Positions 8,688 to 12,767 of a stretch of 12,767 nucleotides of DNA are shown in pieces; the stretch's first letter is position 1; each line of letters begins with the position of its first letter. The notes beneath the pieces were generated by a model. The model was not told the origin of the DNA, ran no database searches, and saw only the letters and a program-made list of their open reading frames with translations. The position numbers and the translations under genes are program-made. This DNA comes from Rhynchonema sp. JSB1_4. Taxonomy: Eukaryota > Nematoda > Chromadorea > Monhysterida > Xyalidae. The stretch lies in NCBI GenBank assembly GCA_030248065.1, contig JASAMV010001837.1, positions 1-12,767 of the forward strand, in the 5' to 3' direction.

Positions 8688-9075
8688 TAGGGCGAACTTA
8701 GGTTGAACACGGAAACCGGAACACGGAAATAATTTACATACAAACCAGTTTCGTGGATTTCCGTGCACGGAAATATTTCCGTGCACGGAAATATTTCCGG
8801 TTTCCGTGTTCCGTGTTTTTTTATTTTCACGGAACACGGAAATATTTCCGTGTGAATAGTTGTTACTGTTTGCGTCAACACGCGGGCTTTTGACGTCAGC
8901 ACGCTGGCTTTTGTCATCATCACTGCAAAAGCACCGTTTGCGTGCCTGAATCACTGCCGTGTTCCGTGGCACGGAAATATTTCCGTGTTCCGTGATTCTC
9001 CAAAATATTCACGGAACACGGAACACGGAAATATTTCCGTGTTCCGGTTTCCGTGTTCAACCTAAGTCCGCCCTG
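8688..9075. mobile_element. MITE-like inverted-repeat element made of ACGGAA palindromes
   Basis: Terminal inverted repeats of 44 bp (8688-8731 and 9032-9075) match at 42 of 44 positions. They begin TAGGGCGAACTTAGG on the left and end CCTAAGTCCGCCCTG on the right. The interior repeats the palindrome CACGGAAATATTTCCGTG at 8766-8783, 8835-8852, 8970-8987 and 9024-9041. The first is part of a perfect 36-bp palindrome (8757-8792). There is no coding frame and no convincing target duplication. The TAGGG/CAGGG ends would fit an old hAT-like element. Confidence 0.85.
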
Positions 9076-9269
9076 ATCCCAATTGGGTGCAGCAGTAAAT
9101 AGCAGTTCGGCACTAATGTTTCACGTCAGTGGTTATCTCGCGTTTGTAGTGTCTGTGCTGTTTCATTTGGTCAAGGCTGGAGTCGAAGCCTGAGCCTAAA
9201 CAGCCTGAGTCTGAAAATAAGCCTAAACTTACAAGTTCCTGGCAGGCGGCGCCCGTGTGGTGTTTCCCA

Positions 9270-9289
9270 AAAACTGGCCGGCCAGTTTT
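9270..9289. repeat. Perfect 20-bp palindrome
   Basis: AAAACTGGCCGGCCAGTTTT is fully self-complementary. Around it (9076-9521) I see no gene; the sequence includes short direct repeats of AAGCCTGAG/AGCCTAAAC type near 9187-9230. Confidence 0.95.
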
Positions 9290-9326
9290 GCTTTGCAGGC
9301 AAACACTGCACCATCCTATTGGGATT

Positions 9327-9368
9327 AGACGGTACCATTTACCGATCAGACGGTACCATTTGCCGATC
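9327..9368. repeat. Tandem duplication, two 21-bp units
   Basis: AGACGGTACCATTT(A/G)CCGATC occurs twice head to tail with one base different, followed by the first three bases of a third copy. Confidence 0.9.
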
Positions 9369-9521
9369 AGAATGGAATAGTCCGTCCATCAGCTCATGTC
9401 ACTTTGTGATGCTGAGGCCGACTTGTTCCCTTCCTCCACGTTCTAATGAAAGAGAAATTGAGTTTCCGAAAAAATATTTTGCTCCTAAATAAATTGCGGT
9501 TAAAAATCTAAGCCAAAAAAT

Positions 9522-9586
9522 TCGGGCCGGGCCGGGCCGGAGATTTGGAGGTTCAGGCTGGGCCGGGCCGGCCAAACCCGGCCCGA
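9522..9586. repeat. GGGCC-rich hairpin
   Basis: Repeated GGGCCGGGCCGG units are present. TCGGGCCGGG (9522-9531) pairs perfectly with CCCGGCCCGA (9577-9586), so the tract can fold into a stem. Function unknown. Confidence 0.8.
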
Positions 9587-9649
9587 TTGCGACCTCTGCT
9601 ACGTGCTACCTAACCTACTGTACCTAAGGGGCAATGGTGTAGTAGGGGG

Positions 9650-9706
9650 TAGGCGGGGCACAGCACAATACCGATTTTTAGGTCCACCCAATACCCAATA
9701 CCTGGC
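9650..9706. mobile_element. Possible left end of an outer, partly preserved element
   Basis: TAGGCGGGGCACAGCACAATACC, beginning at 9650, resembles the right-end inverted repeat of the 9836-11037 element (TAGGCCTGGGCACAATACC) with a small insertion, and is followed by CCCAATACC units. A matching right end is not seen in the window. Confidence 0.3.
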
Positions 9707-9727
9707 CTCTGACCCAGGGTAGTACTT

Positions 9728-9761
9728 GGGGCGGGGGGGGGGGTGGGGGGGGGTCCCCCCC
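9728..9761 (+). repeat. G-run then C-run block at the left end of the outer element
   Basis: Near-continuous G (9728-9753) is followed by T and seven C (9755-9761). The G part could form a quadruplex, or the two runs a foldback. A similar block sits in the same position in the inner element (10155-10175 G, 10179-10185 C). Confidence 0.8.
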
Positions 9762-9942
9762 AAATTCATCTATCTATCGTCAACACTTTTTGATTTCATC
9801 TATCTATCGTCAAGTGTGGCTCGTTTGGTTGGTGTTATGGGTGGGCACAATACCCAATACCCAATACCAATACCAATACCAGTGTTTGGTATTGGTATTG
9901 GGTCTAATTCTGGTATTCATAGTTTTTTTTTCAAAATTGACT

Positions 9943-10098
9943 GGGTGCAACTTGCACCTAATATGTCGAATTCTAGGTGCAAGTTGCACCTAGAATTTTG
10001 TTTTATGAACAAAGTGTGAAAAATCTAGGTGCAAGTTGCACCTAACCTCCAGTTTTTAGGTGCAATTCTGAAATTTTAGGTGCAAATTGCACCTAAAA
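9943..10098. repeat. Cluster of TAGGTGCAA palindromes
   Basis: TAGGTGCAA and its complement TTGCACCTA recur in back-to-back pairs. The best is the 29-nt palindrome at 9969-9997 (14-bp arms around G9983). Others are at about 9943-9960, 10025-10044 and 10077-10097. The cluster lies in the left part of the middle transposon. Confidence 0.88.
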
Positions 10099-10141
10099 AG
10101 TGTCTAAAAAACCTATGCTGGTATTGGGTATTGGGTATTGG

Positions 10142-10567
10142 CAGTGTAGTGGCTGGGGGGGGGGATGGGGGGGGGAGTCCCCCCCTAAGGAGTAGGTACC
10201 TTGCAACCACCCCTTGGGGGGAAGGGTAGGTACCTTGCAACCACCCCGGAGGGTACCTTGCAACCATCAATTTATGGTTTTTATAGGCAAAAATGGGTGT
10301 TTTTCGACCTCAAAACCCCAAAAATCGCGCGCTCCGCGCGCAAACCTCCATATGATAGGTATTTTAGGCAAATTTTCGGCCAAAATGCAAAAAAGTACCA
10401 ATTTTTCGGCCAAATTTGCAGTATAATGCATGCAAAAAACACCCTTTTTTCGGACCTCAGGGGTACCTTGCAACCTCCCGGAGGCTGGGTAGGGGGGGTA
10501 CCTTGCAACCATCTGGATCCATCCCCCCCCAAGGGTACCTTGCAACCATCTGCCTGCCACTACACTG
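10142..10567. mobile_element. hAT-like non-autonomous transposon, innermost of three nested
   Basis: Perfect 12-bp terminal inverted repeats CAGTGTAGTGGC are at 10142-10153 and 10556-10567. The flanking 8-bp direct repeat is GGTATTGG (10134-10141 and 10568-10575); because the host sequence is itself a GGTATTGG array, this duplication is suggestive rather than proof. Inside are a G-run/C-run block (10155-10185), three copies of GGTACCTTGCAACC on each side, and the core hairpin TCGCGCGCTCCGCGCGC (10325-10341). Its ends and G/C block closely resemble those of the outer element, so the two are probably one superfamily. Confidence 0.82.
10195..10547 (+). repeat. Six copies of GGTACCTTGCAACC in the inner element
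   Basis: Copies are at 10195-10208, 10229-10242, 10252-10265, 10462-10475, 10497-10510 and 10534-10547. All are direct and exact: three left and three right of the core hairpin. Confidence 0.95.
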
Positions 10568-11031
10568 GGTATTGGTATTGAAGCTGGCCTGGTATTGGTA
10601 TTTATTGGGTATTGGTATTGGGTTTGCCCAGGTATTGGGTCAAAACCAATACCCAATACTAACCCAGAAAAACCCAATATCAAACCAATACCAAACCCAA
10701 TACCTGACTCAAAACCCAATACCAAACCAATACCAAACCCAATACCAACCCAATACCAGACCAAAAACCCAATACCAAACCAATACTAAGACCAATACCC
10801 AATACCAATACCAACCCAATACCCAATACTCAATACCAATACCAACCCAATACCAAACCCAATACCAGGCACTTCAGTAGTATTGATTTGGTATTGGGTA
10901 TTGGTATTGGTATTGGGTCTCGCCCGGTATTGGTATTGGGTATTGGTATTGGGTCCCCAATTCGGTATTGGTATTGGGTATTGGTACAGGGCCGGTATTG
11001 GTATTGGGTGTCAAAAGTGGTATTGTGCCCA
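10568..11031. repeat. GGTATTGG / CCAATACC array with a large inverted arrangement
   Basis: 10568-10640 reads GGTATTGG, 10645-10868 reads CCAATACC, and 10889-11031 reads GGTATTGG again, in slightly irregular 6-10 bp units. The last two blocks are complementary, so more than 100 bp of imperfect stem can form. A smaller version lies at 9848-9903. Confidence 0.9.
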
Positions 11032-11599
11032 GGCCTAGTTGGTGTCATCTCACCGGTGCGTTTCCATTGTCGTTTATTCATTCATGTTCACATTCTTTGT
11101 TATTAACACTGTTTTATTTTAAGGGTTTTTCCGGATCTTGTGAAGGTCTTCGCGTAAGCTTGCAGATAAAATTTGAATTTGAACACTTATGGGCAAATCT
11201 ATCTATCGTCAACAAATTCTGGGAACAATCTATCTATCGTCAACACATTTCGACCCCAAAATGGGCATTTTTGCCTCAAAATGGCTCAAAATCGGTATTT
11301 TTTGTCCCAAATAGGCAAAAAATCGCGCGCTACGCGCGGATTTAGTACCTCTATACACATTTTCATTAATATTTACACATTATTACCTACTTAGTACACT
11401 ATACTATACCTTGATTTTTGGCGACCCCCCCCCACCATCTATCTATCGTCAACAAGTTTGGGTCGACCCCCCCCCCAGATTTCGGACTTTGGTCATCTAT
11501 CTATCGTCAACACATTTCGGGTCCCAATCTATCTATCGTCAACACCCTGACCAAGTACTACACTGCTCTGACCCAATACTCAATACCCAATACCAGCTG

Positions 11600-12205
11600 A
11601 GCAGAGCCCCCCCCCGCAATATGAGCCGCCCCCAAAATCCGGTCAGTGACCTAATATAGCCCCCCCCGTACCCCCCTAAATACAAGGGGGGGGCTCTACG
11701 GTAATTCACTGACCCCATTTTCAAAAAATTATTTTCGTTTCTCAGCGAGAGCGTTCCAAATCCGGTGTTATTTTCGATCGATATTCCATCCGAGGGGGGC
11801 TCTATTCCGGGGGGGGGGCTCTATTTAGGTTTTTACGGTACAAGGGGGGGGCTGTATTTTTTCACTGACCCCTTTTAGGGGGGCTGTATTTTTTTGGGGG
11901 GGGGGCTGTATTTTTTCGTTGCCCAAAATCTCAAAAAATGTTCCAAAAAATACCCCTAAAATGAAGTTCTGTCAGGGTGTTGCTGGTCATTATTGAGTGT
12001 TTTAGGTGCAGATCTTCCATAAAAGGCTTTACGTCATCATATACTCAACCACAAACGTTGTACACAAGGTGTCTTATACAAGAACTTGACTTTACGACCC
12101 CCAAGCGGGGAATTCCAAGTTGGGGGGCTGTATTTTGGGGGGGCTCTATTTTTTCACTGACCCCTTTTAGGGGGGCTGTATTTTTGGGGGGCTCTATTTT
12201 AGGGA
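11600..12205. repeat. Array of G-run-CT(C/G)TATTTT units
   Basis: About ten plus-strand units of six to ten G followed by CT(C/G)TA lie between 11686 and 12197, and inverted units (AGCCCCCCCC) lie at about 11600-11667. A roughly 45-bp stretch containing TTTTTTCACTGACCCC is almost repeated at about 11852-11897 and 12142-12185. GGTCAGTGA (11641-11649) and TCACTGACC (11707-11715) bracket a C8/G8 stem. The block is bordered on both sides by CCCAATACCA (11586-11595 and 12219-12228). A unique-looking stretch at 11940-12115 holds no gene. Confidence 0.8.
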
Positions 12206-12290
12206 ATACGGTACCTGACCCAATACCAAAGAAGATTATCTGGGAAAATTTTGATTTTTGGTCTTTTAAAATGATGATGAAAAAAAGTAG

Positions 12291-12639
12291 CCAAAAGTAG
12301 CCACAGCACTGGTGGGAGGTAAGTATGATGCGGGGTTGGGACCGGAAGCGTGAGAGGTATGATTTTGGTCACCCAAAAAGGCGAAAAAACACCGTTTTTG
12401 TGCCACAATTTCGGCCAAAAATTGAGGTAAAAATAGTACTTTTTCCAAATTTTCGCCGAAAATCGCCTAAAAATAGGTATTATGGGTGGGTTTGCGCGCG
12501 GAGCGCGCGATTTTTGGAAAATGTGAGTTCGAAAAACACCGATTTTTGCCTTAAAAAGGTATAAAATTGCTTGTGAGAGGTATAATTTTGGAGTTGTGAG
12601 AGGTAAGTACTCAACCCCCCAGTGCTGTGGCTACTTTGG
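12291..12639. mobile_element. MITE-like inverted-repeat element with the GC core
   Basis: The left arm from CCAAAAGTAGCCACAGCACT (12291-12310, continuing to about 12316) is mirrored by the right arm ending CAGTGCTGTGGCTACTTTGG (12620-12639), with one single-base gap. Inside are four direct copies of GTG(A/G)GAGGTA, two near each end. The first and last read on to AGTA, the middle two to T(A/G)ATTTTGG. The core hairpin (12494-12510) is in the opposite orientation to the other two copies. No 8-bp target duplication could be identified, so the exact ends are uncertain. Confidence 0.75.
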
Positions 12640-12767
12640 CGGGGCAGATTAGGGTGCATAGGTGGAAAAATCGGGGCGGGATCGGGGTAGTGTACCTGGA
12701 ACTAAGGGGGGGGGGGGGGAATCCGGTTTGGGGGGGAAGGGGGGGAAGATTTTTTTCAGGGGCGGGG
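12640..12767 (+). other. G-rich tail without a recognisable gene
   Basis: Poly-G runs occur at about 12706-12719 and 12730-12746, and the last bases read CAGGGGCGGGG, which could be the start of another CAGGG-type transposon cut by the window edge. No gene is seen. Confidence 0.4.

Larger units (their letters stand above)
9836..11037. mobile_element. hAT-like non-autonomous transposon, middle of three nested
   Basis: The left end TATGGGTGGGCACAATACC and the complement of the right end, TAGGCCTGGGCACAATACC, match at 16 of 19, with 13 exact inner bases. The exact 8-bp duplication GTTGGTGT flanks both sides (9828-9835 and 11038-11045). The interior is made of CCAATACC/GGTATTGG arrays and TAGGTGCAA palindromes. 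Without the innermost insertion it would be about 768 bp. It is non-coding; open frames here are runs of the repeat unit. Confidence 0.82.
9768..11544 (+). repeat. Seven copies of ATCTATCTATCGTCAACA in the outer element
   Basis: Copies are at 9768-9785, 9798-9813 (last two bases differ), 11197-11214, 11228-11245, 11437-11454, 11495-11512 and 11527-11544, all in the same orientation. Several neighbours are spaced about 30-32 bp start to start. They lie on both sides of the core hairpin and are absent from the inner and middle elements. Confidence 0.92.
9715..11565. mobile_element. hAT-like non-autonomous transposon, outer of three nested
   Basis: The left end CAGGGTAGTACTTGG (9715-9729) and the complement of the right end, CAGTGTAGTACTTGG (11551-11565), match at 14 of 15 positions. 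The exact 8-bp duplication CTCTGACC flanks both ends (9707-9714 and 11566-11573). This is the length typical of hAT transposons, and the CAGNG start also fits. Removing the nested insertion leaves about 641 bp. That remainder carries a G-run/C-run block next to the left end, seven direct copies of an 18-bp motif, and a GC hairpin core (11323-11338). No transposase frame is present. Confidence 0.88.

Noticed and set aside
8680..9083. Target-site duplication for the ACGGAA element
   Set aside because: The 8-bp flanks tried (AACGGTCT versus ATCCCAAT, and shifts by one) do not match, so its superfamily is left open.
9768..11544. CRISPR-like array of ATCTATCTATCGTCAACA
   Set aside because: The repeats are too short, spacing is irregular, there are no cas genes, and the context is eukaryotic. 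They fit subterminal repeats of a transposon.
9726..12564. Many open frames of 60-165 codons in the repeat region
   Set aside because: They translate tandem motifs (for example GIGIG-, PIPNQYQ- and IYLSST-type runs) and stay open only because the repeat lacks stops.

Overview
The window is animal-like eukaryotic DNA. Genes have short GT-AG introns, an AATAAA polyadenylation signal, Pol III-type tRNA signals, a tRNA-derived SINE family and several non-autonomous DNA transposons. TTTCAG-type splice acceptors close to start codons and a possibly nematode-like odd tRNA make a nematode plausible. That is an inference; nothing here fixes the species.

Left part (1-5020, minus strand): one large gene for a Polinton/Maverick-type protein-primed family B DNA polymerase. 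I could join 18 exons through 17 GT-AG introns with no stop or frame break, giving about 1,120 residues. The gene runs off the left edge just after polymerase motif A, so motifs B and C are outside the window. Fifteen introns are 49-82 nt long. The two long ones (195 and 527 nt) are the ones that hold tRNA-related inserts: a tRNA-like gene followed by a stem-loop, and an array of three tRNA-derived SINE copies.

Middle (5021-7700): a weakly supported two-exon minus-strand gene (5253-5626), then a well-supported three-exon plus-strand gene (5780-7171). The latter encodes a secreted, acidic, low-complexity protein of 181 residues, with a polyadenylation signal at 7611.

Right part (7700-12767): I see no credible protein gene. 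It holds a 388-bp inverted-repeat element built from ACGGAA palindromes (8688-9075), then a dense mosaic of small transposons. Three hAT-like elements are nested inside one another (9715-11565, 9836-11037, 10142-10567). Each has terminal inverted repeats and 8-bp flanking direct repeats; two of these duplications are exact and lie in non-repetitive sequence. A further inverted-repeat element lies at 12291-12639. Three of the elements share a GC-rich core hairpin (TCGCGCGCTNCGCGCG), but each carries its own short motif repeated on both sides of that core. This shared plan with private subterminal motifs is the most unusual signal in the window. No hAT transposase is present, so any mobility would depend on a transposase supplied from elsewhere.
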